Shown here: positions 1 to 8,952 of the stretch, in pieces
Position numbering within the stretch: position 1 is the first letter of the stretch
Layout: each line of letters opens with the position of its first letter
DNA from: a virus
IMG/VR virus record: IMGVR_UViG_3300027896_000156
Location: 1 to 29,676 of that record
DNA: 29,676 nucleotides
Direction: 5' to 3' (one strand)
Made by a program: the position numbers and the translations under genes
Notes under the pieces: model-generated
What the model was told of the DNA's origin: nothing
The model's database searches: none
What the model saw: only the letters and a program-made list of their open reading frames with translations

Positions 1-197
1 ATTCCATCCTGTGCAACAGGAGGATTACCAAAGTCAGTTAATTGGTGTAACTGTGTATTCACCATCTTAGCACCCATAGCAGCTTTTTTAAATGTCTTAC
101 CGTGAGCTTTCATAAACGCTTCTTCTGTAGGAAACTTACGGTAGAACTCAGCCTCGTTCTTAACCTTAGCTATTTTTAAAAATTGATTTTTATTCAT
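1..197 (-). CDS. Probable virion-associated protein, N-terminal fragment (cut by window edge)
   Basis: This leftward reading frame opens with ATG at 197 and stays open to the left edge (65 codons seen), so only the N-terminus is visible. It begins MNKNQFLKIAKVKNEAEFYRK and continues with a Lys/Phe-rich, helical-looking segment (KFPTEEAFMKAHGKTFKKAAMG). Its ATG overlaps the end of the HNH gene by 8 bp, as expected in this packed operon. I recall similar EFY-KFP-EEAFMK-HG openings in large virion proteins of crAss-like phages, so a tail or capsid cargo protein is my inference. No catalytic motif is visible in the part present. The intact overlap and smooth coding character argue that it is real. 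Confidence 0.7.
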   Translation of the reverse strand, partial: MNKNQFLKIAKVKNEAEFYRKFPTEEAFMKAHGKTFKKAAMGAKMVNTQLHQLTDFGNPPVAQDG

Positions 198-843
198 TAT
201 TTTGTATTATTAATTTGCAAAAATTTATAAACTCTTCCATACTTAAAGTATTTTTCATTATGTTTACTGCAGTACATACTAACTGTATATTATCTATAGT
301 ATATCCTTTACTAGAATCTATTCTATCAATACTTAAATTAGTTGATAACCTTCCTTGTAATATAGTATGAGTCATAGGAATTTTAGTAATAGAGCATTTT
401 CCTTCTTGATCATTCCATAATACTTTTAATATATCTAAAGATAGTTCAAATTGTAATTTTTTCTTTCTAGCTCTACCCTTTGCACCATTTATGATTTCTT
501 TTAAATAATAATCTAAACTATTAGACTCAGTCATTCTGGTAAAATTAAGTCTAGATTTTTTAGAACATTTTTTACATCTATTTTTAAAACCTCTAGTTGT
601 ACTTGAATCTAAATGAAAGTTTTCTTTAGTTAAAGGAAAAATATTTTTACAAGAAGTACAAGTCCACAAATTCTTTTCTAAAAGAAGTTGTTTATTTAAA
701 GTATTTGTATCTACTAATTTTAAAGCACAGGTTTTACATTTTCCAAAATACCCATCTTTATTATTAGGTTGTTTCCAGTAGTTATCTAAAGTTAATTCTT
801 GTTTACAACTTTTACATTGTTTCTTGAGAATTTGATCTTTCAT
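190..843 (-). CDS. HNH homing-type endonuclease with two zinc-binding repeats
   Basis: The 217-residue protein has two copies of a zinc-knuckle unit: Cys10/Cys13 with Cys36/Cys39, then Cys62/Cys65 with Cys90/Cys93. Each has the form CxxC, an aromatic-containing stretch, then CKxC. A basic linker leads to an HNH-type nuclease core at about 148-198: Cys150, the LSIDRIDSSKGY segment (Asp173, Asp175), then NIQLVC and a VNIMKN helix. This arrangement is typical of free-standing phage HNH endonucleases, which cut DNA and promote their own spread. It sits between two probable virion genes, overlapping the downstream one by 8 bp and separated by 18 bp from the upstream one, with no obvious promoter of its own. 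Nuclease class is confident; homing activity is inferred from family and location. Confidence 0.88.
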   Translation of the reverse strand: MKDQILKKQCKSCKQELTLDNYWKQPNNKDGYFGKCKTCALKLVDTNTLNKQLLLEKNLWTCTSCKNIFPLTKENFHLDSSTTRGFKNRCKKCSKKSRLNFTRMTESNSLDYYLKEIINGAKGRARKKKLQFELSLDILKVLWNDQEGKCSITKIPMTHTILQGRLSTNLSIDRIDSSKGYTIDNIQLVCTAVNIMKNTLSMEEFINFCKLIIQNNE

Positions 844-861
844 ATTGAACGTTTGTATGAT

Positions 862-2136
862 TTATTTATATTTTTCCAACCATCCACCTTTAGGATGTTC
901 AGTGACATAATCTCCATCAAATTTATACTTCTTTCCTGGTTTCATCAACTTTTTATCTCCAGTGTTGCTTTCTCCTATAACATCATAGTTCACTCCTTTC
1001 ATTGTTATTTCATTAGAAGGAATAATAGTTGTCTCACCTGGATGAGCCCATTGTCCCATAGGATCTATTATTGCTCCATTCTGACTAATTGTTTTAGGAG
1101 TCCAATCTAATCCATTCTGATAGAATTGCATTTCTTTACCATCCTGTGCAGAAGCTTTAGTCTTCTTAGTGTATTTACCATTAGCAGGAGCTGAGCCAGC
1201 TGTGCGTGCATATGTGAATCCTACAGCACCTGGAAGACTACCGCCCATTTGAAACTGTCCACCCCATGCAGGAGAATAATTTCTTCCTTTTGTATTATTA
1301 CTCATACCTACAAATCCAGGGCCCATAGAAACAGAAGCATCATTATAATTACCATGTTTACCATAGTTATCATGTATCTTCTCTAGATTCATTCCATCCT
1401 TAGCTTTTTTATTTCCTTTAGACTCACTTTTTAATTCTTGAAACTTTTTAGTGGTGGCATCAGTCCATTTACCATCTGTACTATATAAAGCTTTGAATGC
1501 TCTTGTCACTTTACTATGTGTAACAATATCATCATCTTTAGGAGCGTTTTCTACAAATTGAAATGCTTTTACCATTCTTTGTTTAAAATCATCAAAAGAT
1601 TCACCACCTGGAACAGCTGTTTCAGGATGCTTCACCCAATCTTTTTCTTTAAAACTTCCTTGAGGAGCTCCATCATATTCACCAATATCCCATGTTCTTA
1701 ATAATGGATTAGTATACACTGGTAAGTTAGCAGTTTGGCCAATTACACTTGCTGTTTCTTTTGCTCTTTGTATATCACTAGCTACAACAGCTTTCTTTCC
1801 TCTTTTTAAAGCTTCTTTACCAATACCTTCTGCATATTTGATTCCTTTGTTTGTCAAGTCTGTTGGATTGACACCATTTTCTCTATCTTCTGCTGTAGCA
1901 TCATCTTCACCATGTTCAAACACTTCTGTACCATCCACCTTCACTGGAGCCACTTTAGGACCTGTTATATCTCCACCATTTGCATATTTTTCTAACCAAC
2001 CACCTTGTTCATAAGGTTTTGCTCCTCCTGCAATAGCACCAAAGAACTTCCTTTGTTGTTCTGTTAAAGGATGTCCGTGTACTGATTTATCATGCAGTAT
2101 TTCTCTGGCCTTGGTAGATGTTAATTTTTTTGCCAT
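862..2136 (-). CDS. Virion-type protein with degenerate histidine-phosphatase (PGM-like) domain
   Basis: The 424-residue protein carries, at about 68-220, the signature order of the histidine phosphatase superfamily: EHGED at 74-78, SDIQRAKETA at 120-129 with Arg124, IGEYDG at 151-156, GGESFDDFKQRM at 177-188 and the second His in DIVTHSKVTRA (His207). The RHG triad has Glu74 in place of the phosphate-binding Arg, so activity is doubtful. The domain is flanked by GGWLEKY peptides (45-51 and again at the extreme C-terminus, 417-423). A PGAVGFTYARTA segment at 302-313 resembles the start of the major capsid protein. These flanking elements and the position after the tail genes suggest a packaged virion protein. 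It overlaps the upstream gene (start shared with the TAA at 2136-2138). Confidence 0.8.
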   Translation of the reverse strand: MAKKLTSTKAREILHDKSVHGHPLTEQQRKFFGAIAGGAKPYEQGGWLEKYANGGDITGPKVAPVKVDGTEVFEHGEDDATAEDRENGVNPTDLTNKGIKYAEGIGKEALKRGKKAVVASDIQRAKETASVIGQTANLPVYTNPLLRTWDIGEYDGAPQGSFKEKDWVKHPETAVPGGESFDDFKQRMVKAFQFVENAPKDDDIVTHSKVTRAFKALYSTDGKWTDATTKKFQELKSESKGNKKAKDGMNLEKIHDNYGKHGNYNDASVSMGPGFVGMSNNTKGRNYSPAWGGQFQMGGSLPGAVGFTYARTAGSAPANGKYTKKTKASAQDGKEMQFYQNGLDWTPKTISQNGAIIDPMGQWAHPGETTIIPSNEITMKGVNYDVIGESNTGDKKLMKPGKKYKFDGDYVTEHPKGGWLEKYK

Positions 2137-3002
2137 TACTTATAAGAAATTTGATCTTCTGTAATAATGAATTGACTAACTAAATGAGCTATAGAGCTAT
2201 TATCAAGAATATGTCTCACCTTTAAACTCTTAGATCTTAGTGGTTCTTTTTTGAAACTTCTTTTTCCATAATCCATATTAATCTGATTCAACACCTTATC
2301 TATAGACATTGATTCACAACTAGTTAAAAATAAAGGTATAGTTTTATCTTTAACAAGTCCCCAGAATGTATTATATTGATAGAAATTATCACTTTTAGTA
2401 TAAATGATAGTTTTACTATCTTTATTATACAATGGATATAATAGATAGTTTTTTAAATTATTTATTGGTTTAGGAACTAGTTCAAGTAATCCTGATGTTT
2501 GTTGACCATTATATAAAATAGCTTTGTTAAACCACTGATTATCTGTTTCTATTTTATTGGTTGTAGAATAAATTCCATTTTCATCAGGAAAATAATTATA
2601 CACTTTTGTATAATCTTTTACACTCTGTAATATCTCATCATAAGATTGAAATGAAAATGGATATTCTATAATATAAGGTTCTATGTTTCCATAGAAGTGG
2701 TTATATAAACTTATATTTGTTAAATGTCTCCAAAGAGTGGCTGTATTACAAGGAGTGAATGTAATAGCTGCTATTTGTTCTACATCAAGGTTTTCAATAG
2801 GAAGCTCTAATGATGTGTGACATTTACCAACAGATTGTAAAACAATAGCAGTGACACTATTATCAACAGATACAGTGTACCCATCTATAAGAGTTTCTTT
2901 AGAAATGTCTGTACCAAGATTGTTTCCTAAATTGTCAAAGACATTAAAGAAATCAGTTCTATAGCCAGCACAAGTTAATTTTACTATTATTGTTTTAGAC
3001 AT
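2136..3002 (-). CDS. Tail-associated protein with N-terminal domain shared with the short fibre gene
   Basis: This is a 288-residue protein of unknown function. Residues 1-75 align by eye with the N-terminus of the 156-residue Thr-rich fibre protein at 11582-12052: a hydrophobic beta strand (TIIVKLTCAG), an F-N-V/L turn, a dLidGYTv strand, then S-x-G-x-C and an L-PI end. The remainder (about 80-288) is Tyr/Phe/Asn-rich and has no motif I recognise, and the last part is Lys/Arg-rich. It starts 11 bp after the stop of the muzzle gene and overlaps the phosphatase-like gene downstream, so it is probably co-expressed with tail proteins. The shared N-terminal domain suggests docking to a common virion partner, which is inference. 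Confidence 0.65.
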   Translation of the reverse strand: MSKTIIVKLTCAGYRTDFFNVFDNLGNNLGTDISKETLIDGYTVSVDNSVTAIVLQSVGKCHTSLELPIENLDVEQIAAITFTPCNTATLWRHLTNISLYNHFYGNIEPYIIEYPFSFQSYDEILQSVKDYTKVYNYFPDENGIYSTTNKIETDNQWFNKAILYNGQQTSGLLELVPKPINNLKNYLLYPLYNKDSKTIIYTKSDNFYQYNTFWGLVKDKTIPLFLTSCESMSIDKVLNQINMDYGKRSFKKEPLRSKSLKVRHILDNSSIAHLVSQFIITEDQISYK

Positions 3003-3013
3003 TTTGAATTATT

Positions 3014-6000
3014 TTATGAACATCCAGTTTCTAAATTACTCATTACACCATCCCCATCAACTTTCCATGGACCATAAGATGGAGAAGGAAGTCCACTTAA
3101 TGATGAATTGTCAATAGTCATATTAACACATACATTTACACCTTCTGGTTGTGTTACTGGATCTACAGCTATATTTTGAAGAGATGCACCACAATCATAA
3201 TAATAATATTGAGAGCCAGTTGAACCAGGTGCTAAATTCCAAGTGACACAAGTGGGAGCGATAGTAGTGGTAGTGGTAGTTGTACAAACTACACATACAG
3301 CAGTACCATCTAATGAACAATTATCTGATACAAACACTGCATTACCATTTATTTCACAATTTAATACCACTGTTGTTGTAGTGGTGGTGGTTGGTGTAGG
3401 TATTTCATTAATAGCTATAGCTGTAAGATCACATCCTTGATTCAATCCAGAATAGAAGAATGTTTGATCTGTTACATAGAAATTTGGTAAATAACTATGA
3501 AAACTCACCCATGTCTTACTATTAAAATTAAATGAAAGTGTCCAGCTTTTATTACAGAAATAATTTCTATCTGTTAGTTGTATCACCTTTCTTAATGTAG
3601 TGGTTCCATAAGTTTTATTTACATAAAATTCTTGTGTTTCCTCATCATATTGCACTGTATCATCAATAGGAATATAATCAAGTTTTGTGAGTATTATTCT
3701 ATCATATTTAGCATCATATACACCATGTAATCCTATTCCATTAAAATGATTGTCTGTATTTACATTAGAAAAATATTTTAGAATTTGGAACGGTAAGTAG
3801 TTTGAGAAGAATCTATTCATTCCAGATCCAAATGCTGTCAAATCTGTAGGGGTGTATCTTCCATACATATTTAAAGAAATCAAGAATATCTGACCTCTTT
3901 TAGCATCTACACTCACTTGTCCTTCAGGTATTTTTATCAGAAGTTTATTCTGTGTACCCATGTATCCTATATCAGTTTCAGCAAAATCTTGAGGAGGAGC
4001 AGATTTAAATAATTGATCATTTCCTATATATGCTGCTTGAGGATTACTTGTATTAATTGTAAGTAGTGAATTATATACAAGTCCTTTATTTTCAAATCTA
4101 GCTAAAATTCCTTTATTCTGAATACCATCTAAAGATACTAATTTACCATAGTTCTCAGGAAAGTCAAAAGAAGATACAGGTCTGTAAATTAACCAATTGT
4201 TCACTCTATTATCTGTATAGCTCTGTTGAGGATCTGAATATATACCTCTAAATGGAAAATGACTATAACAAGGATTACCACTATAATTCACTGGTAAATG
4301 TGTAAATGAATTTTCTGTATTCTGTTTAGAATAAGTTACATTATATGTATATGTATTATCAAAAGCAATTGGTACAAATGTTTGTTGTAACCAATTATCT
4401 GGAATACCTGTACTTACATGTGGATAGAAGTCTCCTTCCTGATTGTTAAATGCTTGACGTAAATCTACATTAATAGAAGATTCTGTATAATAATAAGGAA
4501 TACCATAAGCAAAAAGATACATCTTTCCAGTGTACACCGCATTTAATGGAGCAGATGTTACATTTCCATTTATTGATGTAGTGGTACTACTTGTTGTTGT
4601 AGTGGTTCCAATTAAAGTGGTTGTATTAGCAGAACAATCAAAATTATGAGCTTTAATTGATATAATATTATTAAGCACTATATGATTAGGAGTGGTCCAG
4701 TTATATAATATAGATCTAGCAGAATGCCAGAATTGAGGAAAAGCTACATTTCCTATTTCATCAAAAAATATATCACTATCATCTGGTGCACCCACTCTAT
4801 TATCAATAAAGAATGGAAGTTTTGTTTTAAATGCAAATCTTCCTATAAATGTGTCTCCACCAAACACTACATCTGAATCAGATGAAGAAATATTATTAAA
4901 TATTCTTTGGAATCCTGTATCAATTGTTTGATAGGAATACATCTGTCCCCATTGGTTAGGAATAATATTTTTTATAGATCCATAATAAGAAATAACATTG
5001 ATTGGATTTAGATATTCTGGTGTATCACAATGTCCACTTTGACCAAGTGTAAATCTTGATGTATCAGTAATTAAACTTCCACTATTACCAGCTAATGATG
5101 TTGTATCACTAGGAAAAGGGAGGGAAGGTGTTGTTTCTGATGTTTTTATATAAACAGAAGATTCTCTTTGATAATTATTTACATTCCATTTATCTCCTAC
5201 AGACTCAACACCTGGAATAAGATATTGACATATATCAAGAGATCTCTGTTTAATACTTTGATTATTTTGTATAGGGGCAGAATAATCATATGTAGCTACA
5301 GAGTTAAATGAATAAGCATAATTTTGTCTACTTATTCCATTTAAATATATTTGTAAATAAGCTTGATATGCTGTAAACATTGCTGTTGCATCAAATCCTC
5401 CTAAGTTAGCAATATTAAAACTTGAAATAAGTGCAGCTAATTGAGCATCTGCAGTGAGTAATTTATATTGTGCATTATTCTTCACTTGTATAAAGTGAGC
5501 TTCACCAGCACCAAATATTACATTCTCCATTTTAATAACACTTCCTAATGTAGGTTGTCCAAAAGAAGTTTCAGGAGAATTAAAGACCATTCTATATTTA
5601 GAATCATATTGAAATCCATCTAATTGAGAAGGATAACATGCTACATTTCTATTACTTTCTGCAATACTATATTTATTTGATCCACCTATATGTACTGGAA
5701 TGGTAGTTGAATTTACTGTTTGAGGATTATCTACAAACACTGTAATTTGCTGTAAAGAAGAAGGATTGTTTGGATCTGTATATTGAAATAAAGCACTTTT
5801 GCCAGCAGGACTAGTTCCATCTACAAAACAAGTGAGAGTGAATCCTATAGCTGTAACATTTGTAATAGTTGCAGATCCAGATAAAACAACTGGATAACTT
5901 ATAGAACAAATTTCAGTGAGTGTAGTGGGCATATTAACAGTGATAAGCTGACCATCATTACAATCATTATATTGTATTGTACCAGCAGTGGTCACTACTA

Positions 6001-7906
6001 ATTGATAACTTTGACACTGTTGATTGTATGCATTATTTTGAGAAAGAAGAAATGGATCTGGATTTAAATCATTATATGGATAGTTAGGATAGTAGTAATA
6101 AGTGGGAGTGGGATTGTTATATGAAGTATCTCTTGTATACTTACCTACATTTCTTAATATTCCTTTTGCTACAATTGATTGATTTGTACTTCTATTTCCT
6201 CTGGTTATTTTAAATCCAATAATTTGAGCTTTTTGTTCTACTGTCAAGTTAGATGCATTTATTAACTCTCTCACTTGTTCTACATCCACTTTAACACCGA
6301 TTGGATAAACAGCAGCAGATGTTTGCATCTCTACATTATATGTACCACTAGAATTAATTGTTGGTGTAGCACTTTCAAATGCAGGACTTATTACTATATC
6401 TGGAAACTTATGATGTCTAATTGGTTGATCAGCTAAATCTCCCCAAACCAATGTGTTACAAGGATATTTTTCTGTTGATTCCCAATAAGCAAACTCACCG
6501 TATTGATATGGTGTAGCATTTCCAATTGTTGGACCAGTTGCTTCTCCTAATACAGATGCTGTATTATATATCTTCCAATAAGGAAGAGTGGTAGCACCAC
6601 TTCCATCAGGAATAAAATCTGGATTGGTATTAGGAATATTAGGTTGAGAAAATTCATTATAATTTTTTGCTCTACCAGGAATATGAAAACTATCTGTTTG
6701 TTTACCATTATCTAACAAAAATGTTATCTCAAAAGGATACACTTCATCTCTTAAATAGCCTCTTAAATTACTTGCATTAAATGGATTTGCGTAGTTTTCT
6801 GTAGAAGGAATTTTATAAGTTTCCCATAATAATGTAATTCTATTAGCAATAGATTGATAATTAATTTCATCTATTGATGTAACTTGGTCCCATATAATAA
6901 TATCTCTTGCAGTGGTTAAATCTTGTGCAATATCATAATAAGGAAACTTCTCATATATATCTCCAAGAGTTAATGGAATAGAAGTTACATTTTGTCCTGT
7001 ATATGTGATTTCTTTTGATGTATTATCAATATAATATGTACCTACTAATTCAACAGATGTAATATCATTTATGGTTTTAATTATAGCTATGTTGTAATAT
7101 TGAAAATATCCTGTAGTGTCAATATTCTTAATATTCAATACAATAGACTTACCCACTGGATAATTAAAATTAGGAGTGGTAAGTTGTGTATTAGCAATTG
7201 GTATAGGATTGGTTATAGAATAATATGATGTATATGGATCACCAAATGCAGTGCCATATTGTATAGCAAATTGATAAGTGCCAGCAAGTAAGTTTCCTCC
7301 AGTGACAACATCTTGTAAAGATATTTCTGGAATAGAAAAATTAGGCTGCACTTTTAATTTATTACAATCAACAACTCCTATTTCAGGAGTGTCTTCACAA
7401 ATATTTCCTCCTGAAATTGTAACCCAAGGTGGATTTTGTAAATCTAAAAATCTTCTGGGATTGTATCCATCTGTCCAATAAATTTCTGTTGTACAATTAG
7501 TAATTTTATGTACAGCTTTTAAAATTGGATAGTTGATATTAAAATTAAGACAACGAGCACTAATGTATTGAACATAATTACAATCATTATTCACCATATA
7601 TCCAATTTGACAATCTCCTGTTTGAGGATTGGTCAAAAAGAATACATGTTTATTTTGTTCAGGAATAAAATGCTCCCCTATCACTTGAAAGTTTTGAGGA
7701 AAGTTTAGGCATAACTCATTACCTGGCTCATTCTGATAGTTAACAGAAGATGCATCAAAGTTTTCTAAAGCAGCATTTAAAGCATATGTAAGACTACCCT
7801 TTTCCACCTGATTAACAGATAGATCCATGTTTAATCCTTTTCTACCTAGATTAAACTCACTTCTTACATTACCTTGTGGTGATTGTTGTTGTTCCTGTTC
7901 TGCCAT
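3014..7906 (-). CDS. Tail muzzle / stabilization protein (large distal tail protein)
   Basis: At 1630 residues this is the largest product in the window. The start (EFNLGRKGLNMDLSVNQVEKGSLTYALNAALENF followed by a NEPGNELC segment, given here in pieces) matches the pattern I associate with the crAss-like tail stabilization or muzzle protein, which caps the short tail and is related to P22 gp10-type proteins. It is Tyr/Asn/Ser-rich and beta-rich throughout, without membrane segments. Thr-rich linkers occur near residues 1100, 1510 and 1545. After the last one comes a Cys-containing C-terminal domain of about 80 residues that resembles the C-terminus of the 156-residue fibre protein. It follows the tail tubular gene with a 7-bp gap, the standard order in these phages. 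Family assignment is from recognition and synteny. Confidence 0.82.
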   Translation of the reverse strand: MAEQEQQQSPQGNVRSEFNLGRKGLNMDLSVNQVEKGSLTYALNAALENFDASSVNYQNEPGNELCLNFPQNFQVIGEHFIPEQNKHVFFLTNPQTGDCQIGYMVNNDCNYVQYISARCLNFNINYPILKAVHKITNCTTEIYWTDGYNPRRFLDLQNPPWVTISGGNICEDTPEIGVVDCNKLKVQPNFSIPEISLQDVVTGGNLLAGTYQFAIQYGTAFGDPYTSYYSITNPIPIANTQLTTPNFNYPVGKSIVLNIKNIDTTGYFQYYNIAIIKTINDITSVELVGTYYIDNTSKEITYTGQNVTSIPLTLGDIYEKFPYYDIAQDLTTARDIIIWDQVTSIDEINYQSIANRITLLWETYKIPSTENYANPFNASNLRGYLRDEVYPFEITFLLDNGKQTDSFHIPGRAKNYNEFSQPNIPNTNPDFIPDGSGATTLPYWKIYNTASVLGEATGPTIGNATPYQYGEFAYWESTEKYPCNTLVWGDLADQPIRHHKFPDIVISPAFESATPTINSSGTYNVEMQTSAAVYPIGVKVDVEQVRELINASNLTVEQKAQIIGFKITRGNRSTNQSIVAKGILRNVGKYTRDTSYNNPTPTYYYYPNYPYNDLNPDPFLLSQNNAYNQQCQSYQLVVTTAGTIQYNDCNDGQLITVNMPTTLTEICSISYPVVLSGSATITNVTAIGFTLTCFVDGTSPAGKSALFQYTDPNNPSSLQQITVFVDNPQTVNSTTIPVHIGGSNKYSIAESNRNVACYPSQLDGFQYDSKYRMVFNSPETSFGQPTLGSVIKMENVIFGAGEAHFIQVKNNAQYKLLTADAQLAALISSFNIANLGGFDATAMFTAYQAYLQIYLNGISRQNYAYSFNSVATYDYSAPIQNNQSIKQRSLDICQYLIPGVESVGDKWNVNNYQRESSVYIKTSETTPSLPFPSDTTSLAGNSGSLITDTSRFTLGQSGHCDTPEYLNPINVISYYGSIKNIIPNQWGQMYSYQTIDTGFQRIFNNISSSDSDVVFGGDTFIGRFAFKTKLPFFIDNRVGAPDDSDIFFDEIGNVAFPQFWHSARSILYNWTTPNHIVLNNIISIKAHNFDCSANTTTLIGTTTTTSSTTTSINGNVTSAPLNAVYTGKMYLFAYGIPYYYTESSINVDLRQAFNNQEGDFYPHVSTGIPDNWLQQTFVPIAFDNTYTYNVTYSKQNTENSFTHLPVNYSGNPCYSHFPFRGIYSDPQQSYTDNRVNNWLIYRPVSSFDFPENYGKLVSLDGIQNKGILARFENKGLVYNSLLTINTSNPQAAYIGNDQLFKSAPPQDFAETDIGYMGTQNKLLIKIPEGQVSVDAKRGQIFLISLNMYGRYTPTDLTAFGSGMNRFFSNYLPFQILKYFSNVNTDNHFNGIGLHGVYDAKYDRIILTKLDYIPIDDTVQYDEETQEFYVNKTYGTTTLRKVIQLTDRNYFCNKSWTLSFNFNSKTWVSFHSYLPNFYVTDQTFFYSGLNQGCDLTAIAINEIPTPTTTTTTTVVLNCEINGNAVFVSDNCSLDGTAVCVVCTTTTTTTIAPTCVTWNLAPGSTGSQYYYYDCGASLQNIAVDPVTQPEGVNVCVNMTIDNSSLSGLPSPSYGPWKVDGDGVMSNLETGCS

Positions 7907-7913
7907 AGTTTAT

Positions 7914-8945
7914 TTATTGGGTTCCTCCATAGTAAGAATTACCATTGTATGAATATCCGCTATTTATACTTCTCCATCCAGCATCTCCATTAGGACTAGC
8001 GTTAGGTAATCCATACATTTGATTTCTATTAAGATCATTAACTATTCTTCTTTGTTTTTCCCAAGGAGTTTGTTTCTTGATTTCAATATCTGCCATAATG
8101 AATGCTTCATCATGTAGTCCTTTATAATACCCAACTTTCTGTTGTATCTGAACAAATGTTTCATCATTAATTTGATTACTTAATTGTTCAAATACTTTCC
8201 ATTTAATATATGCTTCTATAAATTCTCTGATACGATAGTTATCAGGAATTAATTGATTACCTATTTTATCATATTCTGATGCATAAAATATTAAATGCAC
8301 TATACCAGATCTAAAATTAGTTACAAATTTATTATCTCTAATATCAAATGAATCATATGTAGCAGCTCCTGGTGTAAATTCACGAAGAGGGGGTGCATAA
8401 TCTACAAATTCCCAAGAATTTGTATAACTTACATCACAATTCTTCATTGCAGAAATATTACCTGGTTTTAATAGATAATTCTTTCTATAAGCTCTAGGTA
8501 TACTACCGTTTGTTTTATATACAGCTTGAATGAGTTCAGGCATACATGTTCCTTCACAATTAGGATTTTGACAATTAGGATTACCAATAATACATGGTGA
8601 TCCTTCAAGTGTTAAAGGACTCACTTGTATAGTGGTTCTGCTTGCAGCCTGTGTATATAATGAATTTGCTGATTGATATGGGTAGTTAGGAATCTCTGCA
8701 CACATCCAAGCTTCTCTTACAGCAAGAAAATTATCTGGAAGTCTAGTTTGAAAATCTTCAATATATATTGGTTCTTCTTGAATAACGTAAGTTGCCTTAC
8801 CTAGCTTTCTTAAACATTTATCTAAATAAGTGGGAAATAATAAATCATCCACAGCTCCTGTATCAAAGTAACTTTTAAGTTCTTCTTTAACAGTGGAATA
8901 AATTGGTTCAGGAGAAACAAAGTTATATTTGTAATAGTATGACAT
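7914..8945 (-). CDS. Tail tubular / ring protein (P22 gp4-like)
   Basis: The 343-residue protein begins with a helical region (VKEELKSYFDTG ... LFPTYLDKCLRKLGK) and has a beta-rich middle with a small Cys cluster (CIIGNPNCQNPNCEGTC). A conserved helical segment, IREFIEAYIKWKVFEQLSNQ, lies at about 245-265. The last 40 residues are Gly/Asn/Tyr-rich and likely flexible. This helix-beta-helix pattern, plus the place directly before the muzzle gene, fits the tail tubular (gp4-like) protein of crAss-like phages, a ring joining the portal side to the tail tip. It is 8 bp from the upstream gene and 7 bp from the muzzle gene. Confidence 0.75.
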   Translation of the reverse strand: MSYYYKYNFVSPEPIYSTVKEELKSYFDTGAVDDLLFPTYLDKCLRKLGKATYVIQEEPIYIEDFQTRLPDNFLAVREAWMCAEIPNYPYQSANSLYTQAASRTTIQVSPLTLEGSPCIIGNPNCQNPNCEGTCMPELIQAVYKTNGSIPRAYRKNYLLKPGNISAMKNCDVSYTNSWEFVDYAPPLREFTPGAATYDSFDIRDNKFVTNFRSGIVHLIFYASEYDKIGNQLIPDNYRIREFIEAYIKWKVFEQLSNQINDETFVQIQQKVGYYKGLHDEAFIMADIEIKKQTPWEKQRRIVNDLNRNQMYGLPNASPNGDAGWRSINSGYSYNGNSYYGGTQ

Positions 8946-8952
8946 ATTATTT

